Positions 37,416 to 47,695 of a stretch of 64,000 nt of DNA are shown piece by piece. The translations under genes were made by a program, and so were the position numbers. The notes beneath the pieces are model-generated. The model saw nothing but the letters and a program-made list of their open reading frames with translations, made no database searches and was not told where the DNA came from. Position 1 is the stretch's first letter, and every line of letters starts with the position of its first letter. This DNA comes from Proteobacteria bacterium UBA2363 (lineage in GTDB: Bacteria > Pseudomonadota > Gammaproteobacteria > Xanthomonadales > UBA2363): contig DDTN01000019.1 in the NCBI GenBank assembly GCA_002344355.1, forward strand, positions 229,789-293,788. The letters are read 5' to 3'.

Positions 37416-38201
37416 CTAGCGGATCACATTCCCGAGCCGCCCGAAGTCGATGATACCGTCTTTCTGCGTATCCCAGCTCCACCAGATCACCGAGGCGCGG
37501 CCGACCAGGTTGGCTTCCGGGACGAACCCCCAGGCACGGCTGTCCTGGCTGTTGTCGCGGTTGTCGCCCATCACGAAGTAATGCCCTTCCGGCACCTGCC
37601 AGCGCGCCTCGCCCGGCTGCTGGTACATCGGCGACTGGCGCACCAGCAGGTGGTGCGGATGCTCGCCGGCCAGGCGCTCGCGGCGCTCCTCGGCGCCGGT
37701 CATGTCGGCGCCGCGGCCGGCGCCGATGAAGCGGCCGACCACCTCCTGGGGCACCGCCTCGCCGTTGATGTAGAGCGCCTTGTCCCGGTAGCTGACGGTG
37801 TCTCCCGGCAGGCCGACCACGCGCTTGATGTAGTCGACCCGGGGGTCCTGCGGATAGCGGAACACCACGACGTCGCCGCGCGCCGGCTCGCCGACCGCGA
37901 TCACCTTGGTGTTGGTGACCGGCAGCCGCACCCCGTAGGCGAACTTGTTGACCAGGATGAAGTCGCCGATCAGCAGGGTCGGCATCATCGAGCTGGAGGG
38001 GATCTTGAACGGCTCGAACAGGAAGCTGCGGAACACCAGCACCAGCAGGATGACCGGGAAGAACGACCGCGCGTAGTCGACCACCACCGGGACCTTGCCG
38101 CCGGCGGCGCGGCGGCGGGCGAACAGCAGGCGGTCGATCAGCCAGATCAGGCCGGTCAGGGCGGTCAGGGCGACCAGCAGCAGGGCGAAGTCCATTCTCA
38201 T
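37416..38201 (-). CDS. lepB: Signal peptidase I
   Basis: 261 residues. Two N-terminal membrane helices (about 4-24 and 47-62), then the periplasmic catalytic domain. The Ser/Lys dyad is Ser71 (KIPSSSMMPTLLIGD) and Lys126 (DYIKRVVGLPGD); box E MGDNRDNSQDSR is present. It removes signal peptides of secreted proteins, which would include the proteases encoded in this window. The start could also be two codons later (MDFALL). It is encoded between lepA and DUF4845, 43 bases after lepA. Confidence 0.95.
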   Translation of the reverse strand: MRMDFALLLVALTALTGLIWLIDRLLFARRRAAGGKVPVVVDYARSFFPVILLVLVFRSFLFEPFKIPSSSMMPTLLIGDFILVNKFAYGVRLPVTNTKVIAVGEPARGDVVVFRYPQDPRVDYIKRVVGLPGDTVSYRDKALYINGEAVPQEVVGRFIGAGRGADMTGAEERRERLAGEHPHHLLVRQSPMYQQPGEARWQVPEGHYFVMGDNRDNSQDSRAWGFVPEANLVGRASVIWWSWDTQKDGIIDFGRLGNVIR

Positions 38202-38244
38202 CTCGTCAGTTTTCCGTGGCTGTCGGCCGGCGCGCTCGCCCGCC

Positions 38245-40035
<1,791 letters not shown>

Positions 40036-40148
40036 GCGCTCGGGCGGTCGGCCCGCGGGTGGGCAGGCAAAGACTCCGGATTATCGCAGATTCCTTGCCC
40101 GCCCGGTCGGGACCCGGGCGCCGGCGGTCGCCGGCGCCCGCCCGCCCG

Positions 40149-41636
40149 TCAGTCGCCCTCGCGGACGCTGAGGGCGATGAACTGGGTGCTGGCGCCGCGC
40201 CGGACCAGCAGCATCACCGAGTCGCCTGCGGCGACGCCGGCCACGGCGCGGTCGAAGTCGGCGACGCTGCCGACCGTGGTGCGGCCGACGCGCAGGATCA
40301 CGTCGCCCCGCTGCAGCCCGGCGCGGCGCGCCGCGCCGCCGGCGACCTGGGTGACGCGGACGCCTTCGCCGCGGCCGAGGCCGAGCTCGCTGCGCTCCTG
40401 CGCCTCGAGATCCTGGAGCGCCATGCCCAGCCGGCCGGCCCCGGCGGCGCGCGGCTCCGGGCCGCCGGCGGCGACGGCGTCGGCGTCCGCCGGCGCCTCG
40501 CCGACCGTCACCGTGACCGTGCGCCGGCGGCCGTCGCGGAACAGCTCGACCTCGGCGCGGGTGCCCGGCCGGGTGGTGCCGACCACCGGCGGCAGGTCCG
40601 CCTGCGATTCGATCGGCCGGCCGTTGAAGCTGAGGATGACGTCGCCGACCTGGATGCCGGCCTTCTCGGCGGCGCCGTCCGGCACCACCTGCCCGACCAG
40701 GGCGCCGGCCGGACGGTCCAGGCCCAGGGACTGGGCGAACTCGCGGGTGACCTCCTGGACCTGGACGCCGATCAGGCCGCGCCGGACCCGGCCGTCGGAC
40801 TTGATCTGGTCGACGATGTCCTGGGCGACGTCGGACGGGATCGCGAAGCTGATGCCCATGTAGCCGCCGGTGCCGCTGAAGATCTGCGAGTTGATGCCGA
40901 CCACCTCGCCCGCCAGGTTGAACAGCGGGCCGCCGGAGTTGCCGGGGTTGATCGCGACGTCGGTCTGGATGAACGGCACGTACTGCTGGTTGCCGCCGCC
41001 GACGCTGCGGCCGGTGGCGCTGACCACGCCGGCGGTCACCGAGTAGTCGAACCCGAAAGGCGAGCCGATCGCCACCACCCACTGGCCCGGGCGCAGCGCG
41101 TTGGAGTCGCCCATGCGCACGGTCGGCAGGCCGGTCGCGTCGATCTTGAGCAGGGCGATGTCGGTGGCCGGGTCGGTGCCGACCACCTCGGCCATGAACT
41201 CGCGGCGGTCGGTCAGCCGGACGGTGACCTGGTCGGCGCCGCGCACCACGTGGTTGTTGGTCAGCAGGTAGCCGTCGGCGCTGATGATGAACCCGGAGCC
41301 GCCGGACTCGCGGTCGCGGTCGCCGGGAACCCCGAACTCGGGTCCGAAGAAGCGCCGGAAGAACTCCGGCACCTCTTCCTGGGGTGGCATGCCGCGCTGC
41401 GCGCGGGCGCTGCCGGCGGTGGTGGTGGCGCGGATGTTGACCACCGCCGGCGCGTTGCGCTCGACCAGGGCGGTGAAGTCCGGCAGGCCGGTGACCTGGC
41501 CCGCGGCCACCGCCTGCGCCGCCGCCGGGACCTGGGCCGCCACCGGCGCCTGTTGCCTGGCGCAGGCGGACTGGCTGGCCGGCAGCGCGATGGCCAGCAG
41601 CAGCAACTTTGCGAACGACACGGTGAAACGGTTCAT
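40149..41636 (-). CDS. mucD: Do-family periplasmic serine protease (DegP/MucD type)
   Basis: 495 residues. Signal peptide (about 1-27), trypsin-like domain with His129 (LLTNNHVV), Asp159 (TDIALLKI) and Ser234 (PGNSGGPL), and two PDZ domains (about 275-365 and 400-490). This is the chaperone-protease of the sigma-E envelope stress response. It is encoded downstream of rpoE and rseA, as in Pseudomonas algU-mucABCD. Its start overlaps the stop of a small membrane gene (ATGA). The next gene downstream is lepA, 113 bases away. Confidence 0.95.
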   Translation of the reverse strand: MNRFTVSFAKLLLLAIALPASQSACARQQAPVAAQVPAAAQAVAAGQVTGLPDFTALVERNAPAVVNIRATTTAGSARAQRGMPPQEEVPEFFRRFFGPEFGVPGDRDRESGGSGFIISADGYLLTNNHVVRGADQVTVRLTDRREFMAEVVGTDPATDIALLKIDATGLPTVRMGDSNALRPGQWVVAIGSPFGFDYSVTAGVVSATGRSVGGGNQQYVPFIQTDVAINPGNSGGPLFNLAGEVVGINSQIFSGTGGYMGISFAIPSDVAQDIVDQIKSDGRVRRGLIGVQVQEVTREFAQSLGLDRPAGALVGQVVPDGAAEKAGIQVGDVILSFNGRPIESQADLPPVVGTTRPGTRAEVELFRDGRRRTVTVTVGEAPADADAVAAGGPEPRAAGAGRLGMALQDLEAQERSELGLGRGEGVRVTQVAGGAARRAGLQRGDVILRVGRTTVGSVADFDRAVAGVAAGDSVMLLVRRGASTQFIALSVREGD

Positions 41637-41899
41637 CGCGATTCCTCGCAAGGTAGGGGAATGATCATGCCGGCCCGTCCGTGTCGGCGGCGTCGCCGCC
41701 GGCCGGCCAGGACCGCCGCCGCCACCATCCCGGCCAGCGCCGCGAGGGCGGCGAGCGGCGCCGCCAGGCCGGCCCAGGCGGCCAGGCCGGCGCCGCCGAG
41801 CAGGCCAGCGGTGGGCGGCGCGAAGGCCGCCAGCAAGACGGCCACGGGCGCGTCGCCCGGGACCTGCCGGCAGCAGTCGGGCCGGCCGCAGGACGCCAT
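41633..41899 (-). CDS. Small membrane protein, RseC/MucC-like by position
   Basis: 88 residues, two membrane helices (about 18-38 and 45-65) with a Cys-rich N-terminus (MASCGRPDCCRQ) and a basic tail (GRRRRRRHGR). It sits between rseA and mucD, where rseC/mucC lies in other gammaproteobacteria, and its stop overlaps the mucD start by 4 bases. Its DAPVAVLLAAFAPPTAGLL segment and hydrophobic helices recall the C-terminal half of RseC/MucC, which is longer. If so this is a shortened member; otherwise an unassigned membrane protein. Gene reality rests on the overlap. Confidence 0.6.
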   Translation of the reverse strand: MASCGRPDCCRQVPGDAPVAVLLAAFAPPTAGLLGGAGLAAWAGLAAPLAALAALAGMVAAAVLAGRRRRRRHGRAGMIIPLPCEESR

Positions 41900-41907
41900 C
41901 GGCGGCC

Positions 41908-42531
41908 TCAGCGGGAGGCCTCGGGCGCCGGGGCCGCGGGCGCCGGGCCGGGCACCAGGATGATGTAGTGGGTCGACGGCAGCTGGGTCGGCAGCACCGG
42001 CGCGCGCTGCCAGGCCTCGGGGTCGGGGCGCGGCGCGAACTGCCCGTGCAGCGGCTGGGACTGCCGGGCCGAGACGGGCAACAGCGGCAACTGCCGGCGC
42101 AGGTCGTCGGCGCGCACGCCGGAACTGGCCACGCTCGATGCCTGGCCCGGCGCGGTGCCGGCCAGGCCCTCGCCGCCCGGCACCGGCTGCACGTACCAGA
42201 AGGCGCCGGCGGCGACGATCGCGGCAGTGAAGAATCCGGCCGCCCACTGCAGGCCGGTGCGCCAGGGCAGCGGCCGGCCCGGCCGCGGCTCCGCCGCGAC
42301 CTCCCGGGCGATGCGCGTGGCCAGGCCGTCGCCGGCCACCGGCAGGCCGGAGCGGCCGCGCAGGCAGTCGCCGACCAGCTGGTAGCGGCCGAAGCGCGCA
42401 CGCAGCGCGGCGTCGTGCTCCAGGCGACGCATCAGGAAGGCGGTCCGGTTGCGGTCCAGCTCCCCGTCGACCAGGGCGGACAGGTCTTCTTGGACCGGGT
42501 CGTGGGCGTGCTCGGTGGTCATGGCGGTCAC
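41908..42531 (-). CDS. rseA: Anti-sigma-E factor RseA
   Basis: About 207 residues. The N-terminal sigma-binding domain has EDLSALVDGELDRNRTAFLMRRLEHD and ARFGRYQLVGDCLRG, the RseA_N pattern; one membrane span at about 95-115 (GLQWAAGFFTAAIVAAGAFWYV) leads into a periplasmic part. It sequesters RpoE until cleaved by DegS/RseP-type proteolysis after envelope stress. The GTG at 42531 is used here; an ATG three codons later (42522) is an equal candidate. rpoE ends at 42532, so the two are adjacent. Confidence 0.87.
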   Translation of the reverse strand: MTAMTTEHAHDPVQEDLSALVDGELDRNRTAFLMRRLEHDAALRARFGRYQLVGDCLRGRSGLPVAGDGLATRIAREVAAEPRPGRPLPWRTGLQWAAGFFTAAIVAAGAFWYVQPVPGGEGLAGTAPGQASSVASSGVRADDLRRQLPLLPVSARQSQPLHGQFAPRPDPEAWQRAPVLPTQLPSTHYIILVPGPAPAAPAPEASR

Positions 42532-43113
42532 TCAGGAATCGGACAGCAGGGGACGGATGCGCCGGTCGATCGCCTCGCGCGCCCGGAAGATGCGCGAACG
42601 GACCGTGCCGATCGGGCAGGACATGACCTCGGCGATCTCCTCGTAGCTGAGGCCATCGACCTCGCGCAGGGTGATCGCGGTGCGCAGCTCCTCCGGCAGT
42701 TCGTCGACCGCGGCGGTCACGTTGCGCTCGATCTCCTGGCGGAGCAGCTCGTTCTCCGGGGTGGCCCGGTCCTTGAGCTGCGACTCGCCGTTGAAGTGCA
42801 TGGCGTCGTCGACCGCGACGTCGTCGGTCGGCGGCCGGCGGCCCTGCGCGACCAGGTGGTTCTTGGCGGTGTTCACGGCGATCTTGTACACCCACGTGTA
42901 GAACGCGCTGTCGCCGCGAAAGTTCCCGAGCGCCCGGTAGGCGCGCAGGAAGGTCTCCTGGGCGACGTCCTGGGCCTCCGCGAAGTCGTTGAGGTAGCGG
43001 TTGATGACGGCCAGGATGCGGTGCTGGTACTTGCGCACGAGCAGGTCGAACGCGGCCATGTCGCCCCGCTGCACGCGCTCCACGAGTTGCTGGTCGACGT
43101 CACGCTCGCTCAT
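42532..43113 (-). CDS. rpoE: RNA polymerase sigma-E (ECF) factor
   Basis: 193 residues, near the 191 of E. coli RpoE. Region 2 (LVERVQRGDMAAFDLLVRKYQHRILAVINRYLND, FAEAQDVAQETFLRAYRALGNFRGDSAFYTWVYKIA) and region 4 (LPEELRTAITLREVDGLSYEEIAEVMSCPIGTVRSRIFRAREAID) are both intact. It directs transcription of envelope-stress genes. MSERDVDQQL is the family start at 43113; an in-frame ATG 18 codons upstream would overlap the promoter described below. It is followed by rseA, a membrane gene and mucD, the standard operon. Confidence 0.97.
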   Translation of the reverse strand: MSERDVDQQLVERVQRGDMAAFDLLVRKYQHRILAVINRYLNDFAEAQDVAQETFLRAYRALGNFRGDSAFYTWVYKIAVNTAKNHLVAQGRRPPTDDVAVDDAMHFNGESQLKDRATPENELLRQEIERNVTAAVDELPEELRTAITLREVDGLSYEEIAEVMSCPIGTVRSRIFRAREAIDRRIRPLLSDS

Positions 43114-43147
43114 TCCCGCCCCTGCGGCAGTGGTGCCGCGACCGGGG

Positions 43148-43175
43148 GCAGACCCCCGGCGCGCCATTTGGTTCC
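43148..43175 (-). promoter_or_regulatory. Candidate sigma-E-type autoregulatory promoter of rpoE
   Basis: On the minus strand GGAACCA (43175-43169) is followed after exactly 16 bases by TCTGC (43152-43148). The E. coli sigma-E consensus is GGAACTT - 16 - TCTRA. The start codon at 43113 would give a leader of about 28 bases. This fits the known autoregulation of rpoE and supports the 43113 start. Confidence 0.6.
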
Positions 43176-43303
43176 GGGCGGCGGCCCGGGATCGGCGACG
43201 ATGATACGGTGCCGCGCCCCCTGCCCCGGCTGAACGGCCGGTGCCGCGCGGGGCGCGGCCGGCGCCCTCCCCGACCCGCGGTCGCGGCCGGCCTCGCGCC
43301 GGC

Positions 43304-44146
43304 TCAACCGGCGCCGCAGTGCTCGCGGCGCAGGGCCAGGGCGCGGTCCATCTCCGACTCCAGGCGCCGGATCCGGGTGTCGTGGCTGGGGTGGGTGGAC
43401 ATGAACTCGGCCGGCTGGCGGCCGCCGCCGGCCTGGGCCATCCGCTGCCACAGCCGCGGCGCCTCGCGGGGATCGAAGCAGGCGCGGGCCGCGAGCAGCA
43501 GCCCGATGCTGTCCGCCTCGTTCTCGTGGTCGCGCGAGAACGGCAGCAGCACGCCGTACTGGGCGCCGGCGCCGATCGCCGCCATCACCGTGCGCTGGGT
43601 CGAGGGATCCATGTCCGACAAGGACATGCCGGCGGCCATGCTGCCGAGCTGCACCAGGCGCTGGGTGGCCATGCGCTCGGCGCCGTGCCGGGCGATCGCG
43701 TGGGCGATCTCGTGGCCCATCACCGCCGCCAGGCCATCGGCGTTGGCGGTGATCGGCAGGATCCCGGTGTAGATGGCGACCTTGCCGCCGGGCAGGGCGA
43801 AGGCGTTGGCCTGCTCGGACTCGACCAGGTTGAACTCCCACTCGAAGTGCTGCCAGGGCACCTCGGGGGCGATCTCGCGGGCCGCCGCGACCAGCCGCCG
43901 GCCGATCTCCCGCACCGCCTCGACCTGGGGCCCGGACCGCACCACGCGCTCCTGGGCCAGGATCTGGCGGTAGGACTGCAGGCCCAGAGCCGACTCCTGC
44001 TCGCGGCTGAGGTCGACCAGCTGGGTGCGGCCGCTGATCGGCACCTCGTGCTGGTTGCTGATCCAGTAGTAGCCCAGGTAGAGCACGAACAGCAGGATCG
44101 GCCACCAGCGCAGGCCACCCCCCGTCCCCACGCGCAAGCCCGCCAT
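43304..44146 (-). CDS. M48-family zinc metalloprotease
   Basis: 280 residues from the ATG at 44146, which has GGAGG seven bases upstream; an ATG two codons earlier lies too close to it. One N-terminal membrane span (WWPILLFVLYLGYYWI) then a catalytic domain outside the inner membrane. Zinc motif HEIAH in AVMGHEIAHAIARHGAERM and the third ligand in HENEADSIG. M48 members of this type (LoiP/BepA/HtpX-like) degrade or mature envelope proteins. It is located directly upstream of rpoE on the same strand, though separated by about 190 bases that include the rpoE promoter. Confidence 0.86.
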   Translation of the reverse strand: MAGLRVGTGGGLRWWPILLFVLYLGYYWISNQHEVPISGRTQLVDLSREQESALGLQSYRQILAQERVVRSGPQVEAVREIGRRLVAAAREIAPEVPWQHFEWEFNLVESEQANAFALPGGKVAIYTGILPITANADGLAAVMGHEIAHAIARHGAERMATQRLVQLGSMAAGMSLSDMDPSTQRTVMAAIGAGAQYGVLLPFSRDHENEADSIGLLLAARACFDPREAPRLWQRMAQAGGGRQPAEFMSTHPSHDTRIRRLESEMDRALALRREHCGAG

Positions 44147-44320
44147 GTGCATGCCTCCGGCCGATCGACCGGACCATGGTAGCGACGATCCGCTCCGGCA
44201 GGCGCGCCGGAGGGATCCGGCCCGCCCCCTCCGCCCGGTCCGACGCCTGCCGCCCGTCCCACGGCACCGCCCTTCGCTCTTCCCGACCGCGCCCAGACAG
44301 AGCGTGAGCGCTCCCCGCTC

Positions 44321-44376
44321 CCGAGTCCCGAGTCCCAAGTCCCGAGTCCCGAGTCCCGAGTCCCGAGTCCCGGGCT
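44321..44376. repeat. Tandem heptamer repeat (CCGAGTC)n
   Basis: Seven copies of CCGAGTC in a row (44321-44369; the third is CCAAGTC), then a degenerate copy CCGGGCT. It sits immediately downstream of the SUMF1-like gene (stop at 44383) and before the M48 gene. It has no coding role on either strand. Such a unit number is prone to slippage. Confidence 0.85.
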
Positions 44377-44382
44377 CACCCC

Positions 44383-46332
44383 CTACAGGCTGCGCGCGAC
44401 CCGGAAGCCGACCCGGGGGCTGGTGGTGTCGGCGGGGATGTTGAGGCGGTAGGCGGAACGGACCTGGTCCGGGCCGCTCGCCCAGGACCCGCCGCGCACC
44501 ACCCTGCGGGTACAGCCGGGATTGACCCAGGCACGGCCGTCGCTGGGCGCCCTGGAATAGGTGCTGTGCCAGCAGTCCTCGGTCCACTCGGAGACATTGC
44601 CCGCCATGTCGTGCAGGCCGAACGGATTGGCCGGGAAGCTGCGCACCGGGGCGATCCCGAACCAGCCGTCGGTGACGCCGGGAAAGGCATTGCTCCATTC
44701 CCGGCGCAGGCGCGAGCGGTCGCCGGTGGAGGACACGTTCGCCAGCGGCTGCGCCGGCGCCCCGTCGCCCCAGGGATAGCGGCTGACGCTGCCGGCGCGC
44801 AGGGCGTACTCGAACTCGGCCTCCGAGGGCAGCCGGTACGGCCGGCCGGTCTGCTCGGCCAGCCATTGCGCGTAGGCGGCGGCGTCGGCCCAGGCCACGT
44901 GCACCACCGGCTGCGCCGGATCGGCCGGGCGCCCGGTCTCGTCGTGGCGCCAGTCGACGCTGGCGCGTTCGCGCATGCTGCCGGAACGCTCGTCGTAGAT
45001 GGTCGAACTGCCGCGCCGCTCGGCGCGGCTGCGGTGGCCGGTGGCCTCGACGAAGCGGCCGAACTCCGCGACCGTGATCTCCGCCTCGGCGAGCGCGAAG
45101 GCCCGCGCGAAGTTGACCCGGAAGCGCGGGCCCTCGTTGGCCCGCCGGCCGGCCTCGCCATCCGGCGAACCCATCAGGAAACTGCCCAGCGGGACCACCA
45201 CCATGACTGGCCCCTGGGCGGCGCCGCCGGCCAGGGGCTCGCTGAACCGCTCGCCCTCGGCGAAGCCGCCGTACAGGCGCACGTTGCGGATGCGCTCGCG
45301 CACCAGGCCCGGCCCGATCACCTCGGCATCGATGGCGAGCGCCTCCGCCAGCAGCGCCTCGGCGGCATCGGCATCGCCCTCGTCGAGCCGGGCATGGGCC
45401 TGCACCAGCAACCGGCCGGCGGCGGCGCTGCGGGCCTCGGCGACCACCGAGGCGGCATCGGCCAGCGCCTGCAGGGCCTCGGGGTCGGCGGCCCCCGCCC
45501 TGGCCAGCAGCGCCTCGGCGCCCTCGAAGTCGCCGGCGGCGGCGACCGCCGCCGACTGCTCCAGCAGGCGGGTGCGGATCAGGGCGACCCCTTCGCGCGC
45601 CGCCTGGTTGTCGGGTTCGGCCGCCAGCGCCTGGCGGAAGTAGCCCAGGGCATTGCGCTCGCCCTGGTCGAGGCGGTCGCGGGCCAGGGCCCGCCGTGCC
45701 CGCTCCAGGGCCAGGCGTGTCGGCGCGGCCGCGTCCAGCCGCTCGCGCAGCCCGGGCAGGACCGTGGCATCGGCTCGCAGCTGTTCGACCACCGGCAGCA
45801 GCCTGGCCAGCTCCGGCCAGTCGCCGCGACCGGCCTCGCGCTGGGCGTCGGCGATCAGGCGATCGACCGTGCGGGCCAGGCCGTCGCGCGCCCTGGCATT
45901 GCCCGGCGCCGCCTCCAGCACCGACCAGTACAGGTCGACGGCACTGTCTCCCGGCGGCAGGTAGAGCCGGCCGTCGGCCAGGGCGGCATCGGCCCGCTGC
46001 AGCAGGACGATGTGGCCGTTGCGGTCGGACTGGTCGAACTCGACGCGGGTCGGGGTCCAGCCGGCGGCGACCTGGGCCAGGGCGGCCGGATCGCTGGCGC
46101 TCTCCTCGGTCGCGGCGGGCGGTTCGGCCGGCGGCCCGGCCTCGTCGGACGCCGGCGGCGCTTCGTCGGGGGCCTCCGGCCCTTCCGTGACCGCCTCCGG
46201 TCCGGCCGCGGCCAGCACGGTTTCCGGCGCCGACAACGGCGCCGAAGGCGGCTCGTGGCCGCGCTGCCACCAGCTCCACAGCAGCAGCGCGCCGGCCAGG
46301 CCGATCAGGATGGAGAGCGCCCGGCGTATCAT
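44383..46332 (-). CDS. Membrane-anchored SUMF1/formylglycine-generating-like protein
   Basis: 649 residues. An N-terminal membrane anchor (MIRRALSILIGLAGALLLWSWW), a long Pro/Glu/Ala-rich linker (about 30-90), a helical TPR-like region (95-335), then a SUMF1/FGE-sulfatase fold (about 345-649): VPLGSFLMGSPDGE, VAEFGRFVEATGHRS, YRLPSEAEFEYALRAGS, NPFGLHDMAGNVSEWTEDCW and the C-terminal RVVRGGSWASGPDQVRSAYR. The fold is often used without formylglycine activity, as a binding domain or kinase partner. No sulfatase is nearby, and it is unclear whether the two active-site cysteines are present. It is divergent from rnd. Confidence 0.8.
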   Translation of the reverse strand: MIRRALSILIGLAGALLLWSWWQRGHEPPSAPLSAPETVLAAAGPEAVTEGPEAPDEAPPASDEAGPPAEPPAATEESASDPAALAQVAAGWTPTRVEFDQSDRNGHIVLLQRADAALADGRLYLPPGDSAVDLYWSVLEAAPGNARARDGLARTVDRLIADAQREAGRGDWPELARLLPVVEQLRADATVLPGLRERLDAAAPTRLALERARRALARDRLDQGERNALGYFRQALAAEPDNQAAREGVALIRTRLLEQSAAVAAAGDFEGAEALLARAGAADPEALQALADAASVVAEARSAAAGRLLVQAHARLDEGDADAAEALLAEALAIDAEVIGPGLVRERIRNVRLYGGFAEGERFSEPLAGGAAQGPVMVVVPLGSFLMGSPDGEAGRRANEGPRFRVNFARAFALAEAEITVAEFGRFVEATGHRSRAERRGSSTIYDERSGSMRERASVDWRHDETGRPADPAQPVVHVAWADAAAYAQWLAEQTGRPYRLPSEAEFEYALRAGSVSRYPWGDGAPAQPLANVSSTGDRSRLRREWSNAFPGVTDGWFGIAPVRSFPANPFGLHDMAGNVSEWTEDCWHSTYSRAPSDGRAWVNPGCTRRVVRGGSWASGPDQVRSAYRLNIPADTTSPRVGFRVARSL

Positions 46333-46364
46333 GCCGGGCCGTTCCGCAGCTCGCTCATGACCGC

Positions 46365-47486
46365 ATGGTAACCAATCGAGGCATCGAACCCGCGACCGGC
46401 GATGGCCCCTGGCTGCGGCTGCCCGACGACCTCGCCGCCTTCGCCGATGCCGCGCCGCCGCTGGCGGTGGATACCGAGTTCATGCGCGAGCGCACCTACT
46501 GGCCGAACCTGGCCCTGGTCCAGATCGCCCGCGACGGTCGCTGCGGCCTGCTCGATCCCCTGCACCACCCCGGCCTGCCCGGACTCGGCCCGCTGCTGGC
46601 CGATCCCGCCGCCACCGTGCTGATGCACAGCGCCAGCGAGGACCTGGTCGCCCTGCAGCCGCTGCTGCCCGGCCCGATGATCGGCCTGTACGACACCCAG
46701 ATCGCCTGCGCGTTCGCCGGCCTCGGCCTGGGCCTGGGCTACCAGGCCGCGGTCGAGCGCCTGCTCGGGGTGCACCTGGAGAAGCAGGAGACCCGCTCCG
46801 ACTGGCTGGCACGACCGCTGACCGCGCGTCAGGTCCAATACGCCCTGGACGATGTCCGCCACCTGGCGCCCATGCATGCCGAGCTGGAGGCGCGGCTGGC
46901 CGGCCGCGGCTACCGCGACTGGCTGCTCGAGGACTGCCGGCAACAGGCGACCGCGGCCTTCGCCGCCGAACCCGACCCGCAGCCGCAGCGCGCGCTGCGC
47001 GGCGCCTGGCGCTGGTCGCCGGCCGCCCAGGCGCAGTTGCGCCGGGTCCTGCTCTGGCGCGAGGACCATGCCCGCGAGCGCAACCTGCCGCGCCGCTGGG
47101 TGCTGGACGACGACACCGCACTGGCCGCCGCGATCGAACCCGACCATGGCGCCGCCCGCCTGGTCAGCCGCCTGGCGGGGGTCCCGCCGGGCCGGCGGCG
47201 CAGCCTCCAGGCGCTGGTCGAGCTGGTCGCGCGCCCGCCCGACAGCGACGAGATCGCCGCCACCGAGCCGATCCCCGGCCCGCTCGAGGGCGAGCAGAAA
47301 GCGCTGGCCCGGCGCCTGCGCGACGAGGTCGAGGCGATCGCCAGCCAGCTCGACCTGCCGACCGGCCTGCTCTGCCCGCGCCGCGCGATCGATGCCATGG
47401 CCACGCGCGGCCGCTGGCCGGCCGACCTGGCCGGCTGGCGCGAGGCGGTGCTGAGGGAGCGACTGGAGGCCCTGCTGCCGGATTGA
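46365..47486 (+). CDS. rnd: Ribonuclease D
   Basis: 373 residues. A DEDD-type 3'-5' exonuclease domain (about 15-190) with AVDTEFMRERTYWPNLALVQIA, HSASEDLVAL and LTARQVQYALDDVRHL, followed by two HRDC domains (about 205-290 and 295-370; LLWREDHARERNLPRRWVLDD). It trims tRNA precursors. The start at 46365 is 32 bases from the divergent SUMF1-like gene. Length agrees with E. coli Rnd (375). Confidence 0.94.
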   Translation: MVTNRGIEPATGDGPWLRLPDDLAAFADAAPPLAVDTEFMRERTYWPNLALVQIARDGRCGLLDPLHHPGLPGLGPLLADPAATVLMHSASEDLVALQPLLPGPMIGLYDTQIACAFAGLGLGLGYQAAVERLLGVHLEKQETRSDWLARPLTARQVQYALDDVRHLAPMHAELEARLAGRGYRDWLLEDCRQQATAAFAAEPDPQPQRALRGAWRWSPAAQAQLRRVLLWREDHARERNLPRRWVLDDDTALAAAIEPDHGAARLVSRLAGVPPGRRRSLQALVELVARPPDSDEIAATEPIPGPLEGEQKALARRLRDEVEAIASQLDLPTGLLCPRRAIDAMATRGRWPADLAGWREAVLRERLEALLPD

Positions 47487-47624
47487 CGGATGCCGATCCG
47501 GCACGAACGGAGACGCGGCGCGGCGGTGTCCGGCGGCGCCGGCCGTGCCCGCGCGGCAACGCGACGGCCGCTGCCGCCCGGCCGGCGGCCCATCGCCGGC
47601 GGTCGCGCCCGGGATGTCGTTTTT

Positions 47625-47653
47625 TTGCCAAGGCCGCGCCGACGTGCCAGAAT
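47625..47653 (+). promoter_or_regulatory. Candidate sigma-70 promoter of infA
   Basis: TTGCCA (47625-47630) and CAGAAT (47648-47653) with a 17-base spacer match the -35 and -10 consensus in 5 and 4 of 6 positions. It lies 43 bases before infA and after the rnd stop. A T7 run precedes the -35 box. Confidence 0.5.
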
Positions 47654-47695
47654 CGCCGCCCTTGCGCCCCCCGCACCAGACGCGAACAGTCCCGG

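Noticed and set aside
43114..43167. In-frame ATG at 43167 as start of rpoE
   Set aside because: It adds a low-complexity Gly/Arg stretch and overlaps the predicted sigma-E promoter.
44200..44400. A CRISPR-like array at 44.3 kb
   Set aside because: The 7-base units abut directly without spacers, so it is a simple tandem repeat.
47600..47630. T7 run after rnd as an intrinsic terminator
   Set aside because: No clear GC-rich stem sits directly before it; the run is better explained as part of the infA promoter region.
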